In this document: positions 1-11,349 of the stretch, piece after piece
How positions within the stretch are numbered: the first letter of the stretch is position 1
How the letters are laid out: each line of letters begins with the position of its first letter
Assembly (NCBI GenBank): GCA_037576215.1
Contig: JBANDB010000020.1
Location: 682,001 to 746,000 of the forward strand
Origin: Armillaria gallica
Lineage: Eukaryota; Basidiomycota; Agaricomycetes; Agaricales; Physalacriaceae
DNA length: 64,000 nucleotides
Direction: 5' to 3'
The notes under the pieces: model-generated
Told to the model about the DNA's origin: nothing
Seen by the model: the letters and a program-made list of their open reading frames with translations, nothing else
The model's database searches: none
Translations under genes and position numbers: made by a program

Positions 1-1518
1 AGGAGATGTACTCAACATCTTGGGAGACAAAGACCATTCTGGTAAGGATATCATCCTCTGTGAGCAAGGGTGTGTTGTCAGGTGGGTCATCTGTGCTGGG
101 ATCATGAGACTCCTGTACATTTCCTTTGCTACTGCTGTTATCAGTGGATATTGATGATGGACTTTGGCTAGGTACTGCTGGTGAGGCCTGTTTGTTTTGG
201 TTTCGGAATCCATGACTGGTGTTTGGAGGTGGTATGATAAGGCCTTTAGAATCATATTGTGGTTCAAAATGGGCATGAGGTCATGACTGGAGTGGTGGAG
301 ACTGCTCAGGCGATGCATGTGTGCTTGGTGAGGGTGTGAGAGGTGACCCTGGAGACATAGTTACTTCTGGTGGAGTGGGAGATGCTGATCGAGATGGCTC
401 AGATGGGGAAGGTTGCTTGTTGGTAACTGTATCATCTCCCCCTCAGCAAGGTACCTTGATATCTGGTAGTTCTACATCTTGGTTGTTTGAGATTTCTTGT
501 TTCATTGGTGGCATGTGGATGTCGCCAAAGGGATTTATGATGTGAGTATGGTTTCCAGGAAAGACACGCTCATCAAATACAGCATGGCTGGAGATGATAA
601 ATTGCTGAGTGGTGGGGTTCCAGAACAACCACACTTTTGTCCCTTCTGGATAGCCAACAAAGATGCACTTTTGAGAGTGTGATTCCAGTGCTCGCTGTTT
701 TTTCTTTTGGACTAGCACATATGCAAGACATTCAAATACATGGAAGTAGGATATGTTAGGTTTACAATGTTGAGGGTTCCATTTGGTGAAGGGAGTTGTG
801 TTAGGAAGGGGATCTGTTGGTATGTGATTCCAGACATAGATGAATGTTTGCACTGCAAGCCCCCAGAAGGATGGTGGAAGGTGGGATTCATTCAGCATAG
901 CAGTAGCCACCTCAGCGATCATACAGTTAGCTCACTCTGCAACACCATTTTGGTATGGCTAATCAGGCTCAGTGTGTTGTCTTGTTATCCCATGATTGCT
1001 ACAAAAGTTGGTGAATTCTTTTCCCATGTATTCCCCACCCTTGTCCTCCTGAAATTCAACAATTTTCAGCCCAGGGTGGGCATTCTCAGCATATGCCTTG
1101 AACTGCTTGAAGGCTGCGAAGGCATCACTTTTGTACTTTAGGAGAGAGACACCCCATATATCTGAAGCACTGCAGATGAATGTGACCCAGTATTGGTAAC
1201 CCTCTGGTGTCGCAACTGGCATTGGACCTTTGAGATCACTGTAGACAAGTTCAAGCAGGCATGTTTTTTGCTTTGAGGGACCATGAGGGATGTTGTGGCA
1301 ATGCTGTTTGCCAGTGAGACATGGTGGACATATTGGGTCTGCTGGAGGTCCTGACTCTAGTTTCATTCCTGTAACAAGCTGCTTTGCATGCATTGTATGG
1401 TGTTGATGTTATGGTGACAGCATCACTTGTGCCAGAGTGTATCATCCATGTGGCAAGTGCTTGTCAAACTTGAGTTTGCCAATTCAAGAAAGGATTGCGT
1501 AGTTGCGTTAACATAGCC
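1..1518 (-). pseudogene. Ty1/copia gag-pol, integrase part (broken)
   Basis: Minus-strand reading gives the GAG-pre-integrase zinc region (LWHK..CCHHN), then the integrase core with YSDLKGPMPV, the acidic EDKGGEYMGKEF and PYQNGVAE, and then the region ending in KCIFVGYPEG. These are hallmarks of copia integrases. A proline/serine-rich linker fills 1-440, and the reverse transcriptase would lie beyond the window start. Stops are TGA where Arg is expected (after LWHK, VAE, VPC and LQS), one TAG after TEPD where Gln is expected, and one 1-nt shift near 1390. The element continues at 6103-7029 beyond the Harbinger insertion. It is certainly a copia relic and is not functional. Confidence 0.9.
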
Positions 1519-1521
1519 AAT

Positions 1522-1544
1522 AGTAGTGGTCAAAGTGGCTGATT
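1522..1544. repeat. Harbinger left terminal inverted repeat
   Basis: 23 bp, perfectly complementary to 6080-6102 and preceded by the AAT duplication. Confidence 0.92.
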
Positions 1545-1868
1545 ACTTGCATGATTTTGATCCAATTATTGCACGATTATTCATCAAAATCGGACTCAAA
1601 ATCAGCCTCACATTTGACCACTCACTTTAAGCACAGTGATTTTTGATTGTGATTCTAAATAGTTACAGTATACCTGAGTTAAACTTTCCTATTCATGTCC
1701 ATCTCTCCCTCGTCTCCCACCTACAAACATGTCACACCTGCAACCAAGTTGCAGAGCGTGCACTAAAAAGCTCATCAGCACATACTTTGCCTTTTGTAAG
1801 GCAAACAAAACTTGTTGGCGACAGCATCTCAAGCAACACAATCATATATGCCCAGCCCATGACATGAC

Positions 1869-4184
1869 ATGGCCATGGCCACTGCCATCGATACACTGTC
1901 CCTCTCATCTCTCTCCTCCGAGTCAGGCTTTTCTGATTCTTCGGACAGTGAGGGGGAATCTCCTGATGATTCATCATCTCCCTCAGATGTGTTTGGTTTG
2001 GACTGGGAGTTGGGAAGTGTGTTGGACTCAAGTACCAATGAGGAGCCCTCCAATGATGATCTGGATGATGTCCCAGATTTACTTCCACTGATGCAAGAGG
2101 ACTGGGATGAAGAGAGTGCATCTGGTGATGATGAGGAGTCAGATGATGATGATCTGGATAGTGGTGGCAAGGACTCTCAGGCAAGTCATCGGTGTGGCCA
2201 CAGCCTGAGGACATTTGTAACAGAAGAGTATGTTTAGCTGGTGATATGAGCAACCATGCACCTGTATCCCCAAACCTGCACAGTCCTTCCTTGACCACAC
2301 TCTCCATGTCTTGAAAGATGACTACCCAGATCTCTTCTGCCGAAATCTGCAGGTGTCACCTCACACCTTTGATTCCTTAGTTTCCTGTATCTGTGATGAT
2401 CCTGTATTCAGTAACAACTCTGACTCTGCACAACAAACACCAGTTGAGATCCAGTTGGGTGTTGCACTCTATTGTTTTGGGCATGATGGGAATGCTGCAT
2501 CACTGCAATCTACTGCAGATTGGGCAGGTATAGCCAAGGGCTCAGTCCACATCTTCACTCGGCAGGTGCTGACTGCAGTCCTATGACCAGATTTCATGTA
2601 AGATGTTGTTCAATTTCCAACAGAGTCAGAGAAAGAAGAGGCGAGGAAGTGGGTTGCATGGAATTTGTGTAAGGCTTGGCAGGGAGGCTGGTGTTTTGTT
2701 GATGGAACCCTGGTCCTGTTTGCTGAGCAACCATATTGGTATGGGGAGAGCTATTTTGATTGCAAGTGTCGCTATTTGCTGAACATTCAGGTACGCCTCA
2801 TGTTCAAGTCTTGAAGTAAAGCTTTCTTTCTGATAACCAATTTAAATTACTACTAGATCATCAACCTGCCCAATCTGCATATCATCAACTTCAGTTACAG
2901 TCATACTGGAAGTATGCATGATAGTACAGCATGGGAATCCACAAGGTTGGCACAGGATCAAGAGACGTTGCTGGAGGATGAGGAATCACTTCTGTGACCA
3001 GCCGGTAATATCCGGGGGTTAAATACTCTGTAGTAATTTTACATGTAATTTTCCCAAAAACATGCATGAGAAAACACCTCAAAAAATACATTGCGTGTTT
3101 TCATTTGTATTTTTTTTGGGTAATTTGATCCGTATTTGGTGTGAAAACACTTGGTAAAAACACCAGAGGTAATTTTGTGCATCATTACTGGAAGGAAACA
3201 TGTGTGCAAACATGCCTGGTGTTTTCATTGGTAATTGTACAAAGAAATTACGGATGTAAACACTGATGAAAACACAAAGGGTGTTTTTATCAGTAATCGT
3301 CACCCTGAAATCTACCAAATTTGGAAATAATCCACCCAGTTATTACCAATGAAAACACCCTTTGTGTTTTCATCGGTGTTTATGTCCATAATTTCTTTGT
3401 ACAATTACCAATGAAAACACCAGGCATGTTTGCACACATGTTTCCTTCCAGTAATGATGCACAAAATTACCTCTGGTGTTTTTACCAAGTGTTTTCACAC
3501 CAAATACGGATCAAATTACCCAAAAAAAATACAAATGAAAACACGCAATGTATTTTTTGAGGTGTTTTCTCATGCATGTTTTTGGGAAAATTACATGTAA
3601 AATTACTACAGAGTATTTAACCCTCGGATATTACCGGCCGATCACAGGAGTGAATGGGTTTGGGCAGACTCTGCATATCCAGTATTTTGGATTACCTACG
3701 AGAAGTTTCTGTAACTGATATATATAAGATTCAAACTTGGGTGGTGGCACCATATAAAGCACCAGAACGTAACCTTGAATATAATGAGAAATTCAACAAA
3801 CAGGTTTCATGTCTGCGAATTTGCTCTGAACATGCAATTGGATTTCTGAAAGGGAGATTTCACTTGCTAAAAAATCTCCATGTCAATGTCAAGGATGTGG
3901 ACAGCCACAGAATTGCAACATACTGGGTTTCCGCATGCATAGGCATACATACTTTTGCCATGGCCTGTGAGGAGAAGGAGAAAGTCGAGGCTGGAGATGC
4001 TGATGTTTTGTTTGATGATGACCACTTTGTTGCTGAAGGTTTGTCATCTGACAACTCTGACTCAGATCTAAATGGTCTGCATTCCACTAGAGGTAATCAC
4101 ACTAGACTCCAAGCAGCAAAGGAAAAGTGGGAGGATCTAAAGGCAGCCTTATTCTGTTATTGTGAAAAGCATGCTTGGAAATGA
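1869..4184 (+). pseudogene. Harbinger DDE transposase (DDE_Tnp_4 type)
   Basis: The N-terminal exon (1869-2237) is very acidic and Ser/Asp-rich. The catalytic part starts near 2255 in another frame (a frameshift or lost junction around 2235). From about 2311 it has the family blocks SPHTFDSLVSCI and GHDGNAASLQSTADWAG, then the DDE core: first Asp in FVDGTLVLF (about 2697), GSMHDSTAW (about 2920), second Asp in VWADSAYP (about 3660) and Glu in CSEHAIGFLKGRF (about 3840). Introns are 2791-2856 (66 bp) and 3682-3728 (47 bp). In-frame stops at about 2584 and 2602 fit CGA to TGA and CAA to TAA. The gene is split by the foldback element 2986-3651. It would have excised and integrated the element in the nucleus. 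It is now dead. Confidence 0.9.
2986..3651. mobile_element. Foldback MITE inside the Harbinger transposase
   Basis: This is a 666-bp, nearly perfect palindrome. The left arm (2986 to about 3315) and right arm (about 3320-3651) are mirror images over about 300 bp. The ends are TCACTTCTGTG and CACAGGAGT. GAA stands on both sides (2983-2985 and 3652-3654), a candidate 3-bp target duplication; the end positions are uncertain by 2 bp. Without the insert the transposase reads DEEWVWADSAYP, the expected family sequence, so it is a true insertion. Two long ORFs in the arms are mirror copies of each other and are not genes. Confidence 0.88.
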
Positions 4185-4403
4185 TGCAGGGAAGGGTAAT
4201 TAAGCCTTACATAGATCTATCTATGACTACTTTTCCATATCAAAATTGAATGCACCCTTCACAGCAAATGTCAACTTGCCCAAGTTCATGTTAGCATCAA
4301 AGCCAAATGGTTCAGAGTCTACAAATGACAAGGATGAACCACTGGTGGGTGGCTGAGTTGCCATTCCAGCAAGATGGTCATTACCAAAGGACAAGAAGCG
4401 AGG

Positions 4404-5825
4404 TCAGCTGAGGCCAGGCTGTCCCTGAGCCATGAGAGTGGCCATGTGCAGTTCATGCTCCATGCAGAGCTTATCTCTCGCTAAATCCACCTTCAGCTGT
4501 TTCTCCTTCATCTTTATGGCTGCCTTTTCCTTTAACACCTGCACCTTCACCTCCTTCTCAAAGAGGAGCTTGTTCTTCCTTAACTCCAACCACATCTGCT
4601 CTGTTATTTCCTCTGCCTTCGTGACCTCAACCAGACGATCTGCTGAGCCCTTCTTGCCACAAGTTTTAGTGGATGTCAACTGTGAACTGGCTGCCATAGG
4701 TTTGCATGCTGCTTTTGCAGGCTTGATCGATGAGACTGCAGTGCTGGAGCAGTATTTTTTGGCAGCAGGAATGGGGGAACTTCATGTGTTAGAGACCTTA
4801 CATTTTACTCTGACTCCAATAGAGGCTGTGTTGACTGGGTCATACTCGCTGTCATCAGCTTCATTGCTGCTGCTGCTACCAGTCCACTCGATGTTGCTTT
4901 CTCCAGCCACCTGAGAGAGCTCATCCTTTCCTTCCTATGGCTCTGAGTCCTCAGGTGAGACATCTTGGACATCCCCATCCTCACTCGCAGGTGAACTCGA
5001 AAGCAAGATGCTTGGATCAATATCTGAGCTGTTGTTACCGATTCCTGTAAGGTTAACGTTGGGGTGCTTACCGATAAGCATACGTAGCTCAAAGTAGTAT
5101 GGACAGTCCTGTCTGACCTTTTCTGTATGTGTTGGTTAGTGTCTTGTTGATGTGTCTCAGAACGGCCATTAATGCACCTCACAAATTTGTGAATGAGTTG
5201 TTCAGTGTCATATCAATCTCTGATGCAGACTCGATACCAGCACTGGTCTGTTCCATTTTGCCCATCAGACCTCAAACTTTTGTGATCATCCTGTAAGGCA
5301 GCATCACTGTGAGTTTGACAGTTCGATATTAACAAAGGACAAACTCACCCATTCAGCTTGTTTTTAACCTTCCCATCCCATGCCTTGTGTTGCGCTGCAC
5401 TTTCAGCAATTTTTGGCCAGTGTTTCTCCATCATGAGATGATCCTTAAACAGAGCATCTGCAACCATCCATCGGTACTCACCCTTCCCGAGTTTGTTTGA
5501 GTCCACTAATTTGGTTCCCAGTTGAGGAAATAGACCTTGCTTGATAATGGGTTCATCAGTGATGATGGAGACCATCTGGCAGCAGAGATCATCTGTCCAT
5601 CTGAGCAACATAGATCAGTAAGGGATATGTAGCATGCATAGTGACACACTCAAGATGAGGTTCCCCAGGTTCCTCTTTTTCCTCTTTTCTGTTACCCTCA
5701 TGAGTGACTTTTTTGTCTTCAGCAGTGTCCTTCCCTGCCTTCTTTTCTTCTCTGGTTCTCCTTTTGTTTGGTGCGCATGATGCAGAGTCATTTGGCTTTT
5801 TGGCAGTCTTACCAGTACAAGCCAT
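4404..5825 (-). pseudogene. Harbinger second protein, Myb/SANT-like DNA-binding
   Basis: The N-terminal exon (5825 to about 5660) is Lys/Glu-rich. After a short intron comes RWTDDLCCQMVSIITDEP (about 5600), a Trp-led helical repeat typical of the Myb/SANT-like partner of Harbinger transposases, continuing to WDGKVKNKLNG (5345). From about 5270 to 4404 one frame gives RQDCPYYFELRMLIGK, an acidic linker and a charged coiled-coil tail ending MATLMAQGQPGLS. In-frame TGA and TAG codons stand where Arg and Gln fit. The family role is to help the transposase enter the nucleus and bind the termini. It is transcribed towards the transposase. Confidence 0.75.
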
Positions 5826-6079
5826 AGTAGCTAATATGAGGCAGAGGGAGGAGGGGGGAAAAGACTAGTGAAAATATTTTCCATGTATTGCCATGGTTGA
5901 AAATGCAAAAGTTTATAGTTTACATGTAGTGTGCATATTAGACAGTGGGTGATTTAGCTACAATTGAGAATCGACCAAAAAATCAGCAAAGCTGCTTGGG
6001 AGCAGCTTCGTCAATTCACTGATTTTTGCCAAAATTGTGATTTTTCAGCTCCCAAAAATCAGATCAAAAATCAACTCCA

Positions 6080-6102
6080 AATCAGCCACTTTGACCACTA
6101 CT
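6080..6102. repeat. Harbinger right terminal inverted repeat
   Basis: 23 bp, the exact reverse complement of 1522-1544 and followed by AAT at 6103-6105. Confidence 0.92.
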
Positions 6103-7029
6103 AATGTTGCTGTCATTCACTGTGGCAGTAAACTGAATCTTGTCATGTTGGCAAAAGGTGACATCTGATCCAACAATAGAGATCTTGAAGCCTTTCTTGC
6201 AAGTGAGGTGGTAAGGTGATAAAAGATTGGTGCACAATGCGGGTACATGAAGCATATCAAGAAGGTCAACTGCTGTAGATCTCTCCCCCTCAATCTCTGG
6301 CTCTAGTACCACTGTCTCAACTCCTTCTGAATATATGACCATATTATCTGCTAGATGAATTGAAATGATGCGTGGGGCATATTCCTTGAACCAGTGGCAA
6401 TGAGGAGTCATATGACAAGATGCACCTGTATCAGTGTTCCAATGAGACACAGCAGGTAATGATGGGTCAGTACTTGCATGGCTAGCAGTCTCCTCCTTGA
6501 CCTCCATGGAATTCGCAGCTTCCTTCTTCCCATGCCCCTTTTGTCAGCGCTTCGCAGCCATGCATTTGGCAGCACACTCTCAATTATATTTGAGAGAGAA
6601 CTTCTTGGTCTCGCACTCCTCCTCAGCATGTCTCTCTCAAAGGCACCACCCACATGTGGTCCTCATGCTGGTGGACACAAGGTTTGTGGAAGATGGGGAA
6701 GTGGTGGCCTTAAGTGCAATGGAGATAGATGGATCACCGGTGCAGAGCTTTTGGTTATTCTCCTCATTATGGAATGCAGTACTGAGGCCTTCGAGGGTGA
6801 GTTTGTCAGAGAGGAGGAAGAGTGATGTGACAAAGTTGCTGAATTCAGGTTGGGGAAGAGCATGGATCAGAGCCATGACTAGGAGTTCTTTTGGGAGGCA
6901 CGAGCAAGACACAGAAATGTCAGAAGAAACCTTATGGCATGGGACAATAACCTGTTGCAGGTATGGAGTGCAGTGTAGGTGGAAACTAAGATGACAGTCA
7001 ATTGCTTTATAAATATGGACAGTGTACAC
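6103..7029 (-). pseudogene. Ty1/copia gag-pol, gag and protease part (broken)
   Basis: Gag (about 7029-6637) has the copia block LPKELLVMALIHALPQPEF followed by LTLEGLSTAFHNEE. A zinc-knuckle region follows (CGWCL..HAEEEC) and then the aspartic protease with HWNTDTGASCHMTPH (about 6440-6400). TGA replaces Arg after CGWCL, KYN and AKR. The coding frame runs into the Harbinger insertion at 6105 and resumes at 1518. No LTR or primer site could be recognised upstream of 7029. Confidence 0.85.
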
Positions 7030-7330
7030 TACTTACCTGAGACAACGGTCAATTGCTTGAAGAGAAATTGACCATCAACCCAGGAACATTATCTATGGCT
7101 TATGTAAGGTGACACTGCTTGGTGAAGTACTGTGTCATCCCGCAACATTGAGGAGTGCACAGCATGGGCTGGGAAGAGGATGAACAAGGAACCATAACAT
7201 TGCAAGAAGATGACACCTGGAAAGGAAAGAATGAGAGATTTTTCCAAGGTTAAGTGATTGATTGTATACACCTCTAGCACAGTGTGTCCAATAAATTACT
7301 CTATAATTGAGCATAATGTTTATTCATCTT
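7030..7330. other. Copia leader or junction, no gene seen
   Basis: Non-coding. It probably holds the copia 5' leader and the junction to the host repeat. No LTR pair is visible because the other end of the element is outside the window. Confidence 0.4.
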
Positions 7331-7339
7331 TTCCCCCAA

Positions 7340-7500
7340 TATTCGCCAGTGCGATGAACTTGAAGCATGTCCATGTGAGTGATGGATCAGGCACATTCAT
7401 TCGCTTCATTCTTGAGAATACAATGATGTCTCTCATGACTCAAGAGCTGTATCTCTGTGACACAGAGCCTCAGGCCTCAGCACTTGAGTGATACAATACC
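7340..7500 (+). pseudogene. F-box family gene fragment
   Basis: The plus strand reads SDGSGTFIRFILENTMMSL followed by ELYLCDTEPQ. It matches the LRR-like part of the F-box genes at 13986-14140 and 61260-61350 (FIRLILENTMASLVTLEL). Similarity stops near 7505. It is a short relic with no F-box of its own. Confidence 0.65.
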
Positions 7501-8301
7501 CATCGTTTGTTGTGAGAATCGAATTTTTTGGAGAACATCTGTTGGATTTAAACCAAGGAACAAACACAACCTTCCAGTTGACAAATACAGGAATTGGTGA
7601 TCAACCAATTCAACCATGGGTCCTGTTATTGTAGCATTCACTGTGCATTTTATATTCGGAATTGAGCTGAACGATCTGTTATGAGGACTATTATTCGAGA
7701 CATACAGCTGTTGTAGTTCGAGCACAGGAGGGAATGAAAAGAGCAACTCATTTAGACCTAGTATGTTGACACAGTGGTAAACGGTAAAGAAAAGGAAAGC
7801 TACGGGTACAGTAAATAATGGGTTCAGAGCCAGTTGATTCCGACGGCTCATACAGCCACCAGTAACTCCAACGGCACCATGTTGGAACACCATGGATCAA
7901 GACAAATAATCGGAGAAACCATATTGCAGTATGAATCTTTATTCAGATATGGGAAATTAAACCTCAACTCATGTACTCTATGGAAGGCAACTGTTACACT
8001 GACTTTCCATAATTAGGGACAAATCATGTTCTCTCTGAAGGATGGCAGTGGGATACTGACTTCTAATATGTGTTAATAATGCACAGAGTATTGTTTATGA
8101 GGTGGGGGGCCATTGCATGCATGGCAAGTCCAAGTCCTCAGTTATTTTTGGGACACACAAAGTTTGGATCAAAAAAGTAAGAGCATCAATGCTTAAATTT
8201 GGATATAGATAAGACATAAGATATCCCCATATAAATACCAAGTCTTATCACAATCAGCGATAAGATAGAGACTTGACTCAGAATTGCCAGTTATTGAATT
8301 C
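7501..8301. other. No recognised gene
   Basis: Several short ORFs on both strands but no family motif. Nothing supports a gene here. Confidence 0.4.
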
Positions 8302-8655
8302 TCACTGTACATACACAATAGTCACAGCATGCTTGTCACCACAATGCAACAATGACACTGCTGAGTGATCGTGTAAGTATCCTTCATTGAAAAATATACC
8401 ATTGTCAGTGGCACCATCTTGGAACCACAAAAGACTGTGCTTGTCAACAAACCTTGTGATGAAATGACTGCTTCCAAAGTACATTATACTGACAAGATCA
8501 TACATATGCAGTTCTTGATTGATGGTGATGGATACCAGTGTCTCAATGGAAGCAGGTGGGGCATTCCCTATGTCAATGCACATAATAGCAGGAGCCACAA
8601 CAAATTTGGAGACTATCATGAGGTCGTCAACAGCAAAAAAGCAACAGACTATCAC
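8302..8655 (-). pseudogene. USP-like His/Asp box fragment
   Basis: The minus strand reads PAIMCIDIGNA, MYDLVSIMYFGSSHFITR and LLWFQDGATDNG. This resembles the C-terminal box of ubiquitin-hydrolase-like domains found in basidiomycete transposon-associated proteins (Y.L..V.Y.G..HFT.R, then W..DG, with His and Asp catalytic in the family). No upstream exon with a catalytic Cys could be joined because the next kilobase codes on the other strand. It is a fragment, and the family call comes from motif memory only. Confidence 0.4.
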
Positions 8656-8765
8656 CTGGTGAGTAAACCTTAGGTGAGACGTGAGATACTTTTGACAGAT
8701 AGGACAGGATACTGACCTTTCAACAATAGGACAGTTGGCTCCCTAATGTGTCTGTGATAAGTGTT

Positions 8766-9842
8766 GACGGAGAGAGGATGTGGCAGCTGGTGGAGACAGA
8801 TAGTGACAATCAACTGGAAGAGGTGGTGTTCAAGACACAGGAAATGGCAGCAAAAAAGGATCTGCCACCTATCACAGATGTGCTGGCATGAGTAAAGACC
8901 GTTCACAACAAAACTACCATCACTCACCAAACTTACAGGAAAGACAACTACACATTCCTGCAATAGCACATTCAAATAACTGGCATGGGAGGTGAAGCAT
9001 TCAAAGAAACTACAGACTCGATAATGGAGGCCCAGCTGATTTTTAAATGACAGTTTGCAGACAGTGCCTGGGAAAGATGGATGCCCAATAACATGGAAGA
9101 CTATATAGCCTTGGACATTAACAACAGGTACTTCGAAACCATGAAGGCTCACTCTCAGGAACAGGCCGAGTTTGAACTGGGCATTGACCCTAGAGGAATA
9201 ACGCTGCTGCTTGTGCCAAGAGAAATCTTGTTCACACAGAGGACAACAAAGTTAGATTCTACATGAGCAAGATAGATGAAGAGGGGGAGAGGAGGTGAGT
9301 ACGATGCAAAGCGTAGATGGAAGCTGACCAAACAAACATACAGATTCATCATGGTGGAACCTCAAATATTCCATATCAACAACATAGTGGAAATACAACT
9401 CTCCATTGTGGTGGTATCAATGAGAAAATTGCAGTGAAAGATAAAGTTGAAACTGAGAACCATTGCAATGTTAGATGAAAGCTTTATGAAGGTAAGCCAT
9501 GATGCACCAAGAACCAATGAAGACACTGACACATACATAGGAGCATGCTTGAGCCATACACCAAAACATGTTGATGGACAAGGCTGAGAAAAAAGGGAAG
9601 AACGTCAGGGGAGGGGAAGAGCAGAGGAACCTGAAATGGAAAGTAGGATACTGAATGGCAGTATGTATCCTTAGTTGAAACAGAGCAAAGGACAGGACAC
9701 ATCCACAAGCAATGCAAAGAAAGACATAAGGATGAACCAAAGAGAACAAAGTCAGGGAGCATCAATGCCTGGAGCATGACTGGCAGAGAGAAGTTTTTCG
9801 TCTTCTACTCTTGCATCAGCAGTATCATTGAGCAATGGCTCT
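8766..9842 (+). pseudogene. Unrecognised gene remnant, plus strand
   Basis: One frame runs from about 8766 to 9266 with a good hydrophilic composition (ERWMPNNMEDYIALDINN, HSQEQAEFELGIDPRGI). It is interrupted by stops at 8889 (TGA), 8964 (TAG) and 9048 (TGA), each one C-to-T step from an Arg or Gln codon. Further exons follow: EDNKVRFYMSKIDEEG (about 9240), TYRFIMVEPQIFHINNIVEI to MLDESFMK (about 9320-9488, with another TGA), and a last one ending in SIIEQWL (about 9842). Splice-like GTGAGT and GTAAGC follow two of them. I do not recognise the family. Confidence 0.5.
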
Positions 9843-9849
9843 AGAACAA

Positions 9850-10059
9850 AGACTGTACCACTGTAGGATAGTGTAACAGTGAGTGTTGCCACGGCAGGCT
9901 GGGGTTCATACATTTTTTTGTGCAAGAATCATCAATTTTGGTCTCATGCATATGCACTTGCACTGATATTAGCTTATGCAAAGCAAGCTGTACATTAGAG
10001 TGTCCACTACCTTTATTTCTACCAGAATACACAGTCAGTCATCAATATTATATGGAGTG
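9850..10059. other. Convergent intergenic gap
   Basis: Short spacer between the plus-strand remnant and the minus-strand metallo-hydrolase pseudogene. Nothing recognisable. Confidence 0.4.
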
Positions 10060-11217
10060 TTAAAGGTATTTTGGGTCACCTATCCTGCTGATCAGAAAGT
10101 CGCCATCATTGATAGCAATGTTCTGGTGCTCTTCCGCCAGCCTATTTGGTGACTGCATAACTCCTCCATTGTTAGGGTCCAGTGCTAAATGAGAATAAGG
10201 ATATGAAAAAAAAAGAATAAAAGACAGCTCACCTCCAATGCATTGTGACTGCCTCCTTTTCCCCAATATCCTTGGAGATATGCAGGCTATCCTGCGAAGC
10301 ACATTGTATAGTCAACATGGACCACCTTGGCTCGTATGCCCTGGGAATACATGAGATGGCGAAACATAAATGAGAACCACACATACCCAATAGTAATCAT
10401 CACAAGATCAAAACTGTCAAAGTTGTCCCAATCTCCTTGCATGTAGGACACACTGGTATCTCTGCCTAATCCTTTGTGTCCTTGACAGTTCGGTATCCAG
10501 TATTGCTGGATTATCAGTGAAGTATACTTTCTTTCCCTCACCCTCAATGAACCACTCAGCCAGTGAAGTGCTGCGCAGAAGGGCAAGTCACTTTAAAGGA
10601 TGTGCTGAGTATCTCTACATGCCATGCATGCCACCAGTCAAGTACATGTGTGTGTTCATTGGGTGTCCTGATCCATTTGAAGTGCTTTCAGGTGTGGAGC
10701 GGAGCAAAGATGTGTGGTGAGCAAGTTTGTTTGAAGAGTGTGGATAAAGTGTGGTCATCGAAGCTAAGAAAAATTAGTAGCTGGGGGAGCTTGGTGTTAA
10801 TAAGAATGTCACCGATGGCTTAATCTGATAATGGACTACTCACCAAGATGACTACTGTATCGACCTCTGGAATATCTTTAATCTTGCATGGCAGCTCTGT
10901 GCACCTCTTCGGGATGAGAAACTCACTAGGCGAGTGTCTAGCGCTAAAAACAGGGACAAACAGTATAGTATCCTAGTGCATCTCCTTAGGGAAGCCACAA
11001 ATGGTAGGTCAATGAGGAAGAAAGCATGGCTGAACCATATTGCCTTGATTGCTCCTCTATACCCTGTGCTGGTGTCCTCACAACAATCAGAGTTGTTCCA
11101 ACTTTGGGCATATTGGTGAACAACAATTCCATAAACTTTAGGTTGGAAAACTGACCAGGCTGGGTGACTATCTATTGTTGGGTCAAACAATACCCTTGAG
11201 CCCTTTGCAACAAGCAA
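10060..11217 (-). pseudogene. NAPE-PLD-like metallo-beta-lactamase, copy 1
   Basis: Minus-strand exons follow the fungal N-acyl-phosphatidylethanolamine phospholipase D order: an N-terminal block IKAIWFSHAFFLID (about 11060), VLDWWHAW (about 10650), VTCPSAQHFTG (about 10590), WFIEGEGKKVYFT (about 10545), DNFDSFDLVMITIG (about 10420) and, in a shifted frame, EKEAVTMHWG (about 10245), ending with DPNNGGVMQSPNRLAEEH. These zinc-hydrolase fold enzymes release N-acylethanolamines from membrane lipids. Frames change several times. The metal-binding HNHYDH motif is not found where expected, and stops occur. It is dead. Confidence 0.7.
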
Positions 11218-11349
11218 ACAAGCATGACCACATCACTTTGCTATTTGTCAATGCATCTGCCACACTCCATGTAAGTGTCCTAAGAGGAACCTGACTTGAG
11301 GTTTGCGGCGAAGAAAATTGGTAACCTACCCAATGATCGATGATCAGTG

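Larger units (their letters stand above)
1522..6102 (+). mobile_element. PIF/Harbinger DNA transposon, nested in copia
   Basis: This is a 4.58-kb element bounded by a perfect 23-bp terminal inverted repeat that begins AGTAGTGGTCAAAGTG. It is flanked by a 3-bp target duplication AAT (1519-1521 and 6103-6105). A 3-bp duplication is the Harbinger rule. It encodes the two Harbinger proteins on opposite strands: a DDE transposase (plus) and a Myb/SANT-like DNA-binding protein (minus). Removing the element and one AAT joins the copia reading frame through SNIGYVNATT, which proves the insertion site. Subterminal DNA (1545-1860 and 5840-6080) is A/T-rich and non-coding. Confidence 0.92.

Noticed and set aside
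1732..2307. 191-codon minus-strand ORF rich in His and Pro
   Set aside because: Complement of the acidic Ser/Asp exon of the Harbinger transposase.
3079..3560. Two identical 79-codon ORFs
   Set aside because: They are the two arms of the foldback MITE read in opposite directions, not duplicated genes.
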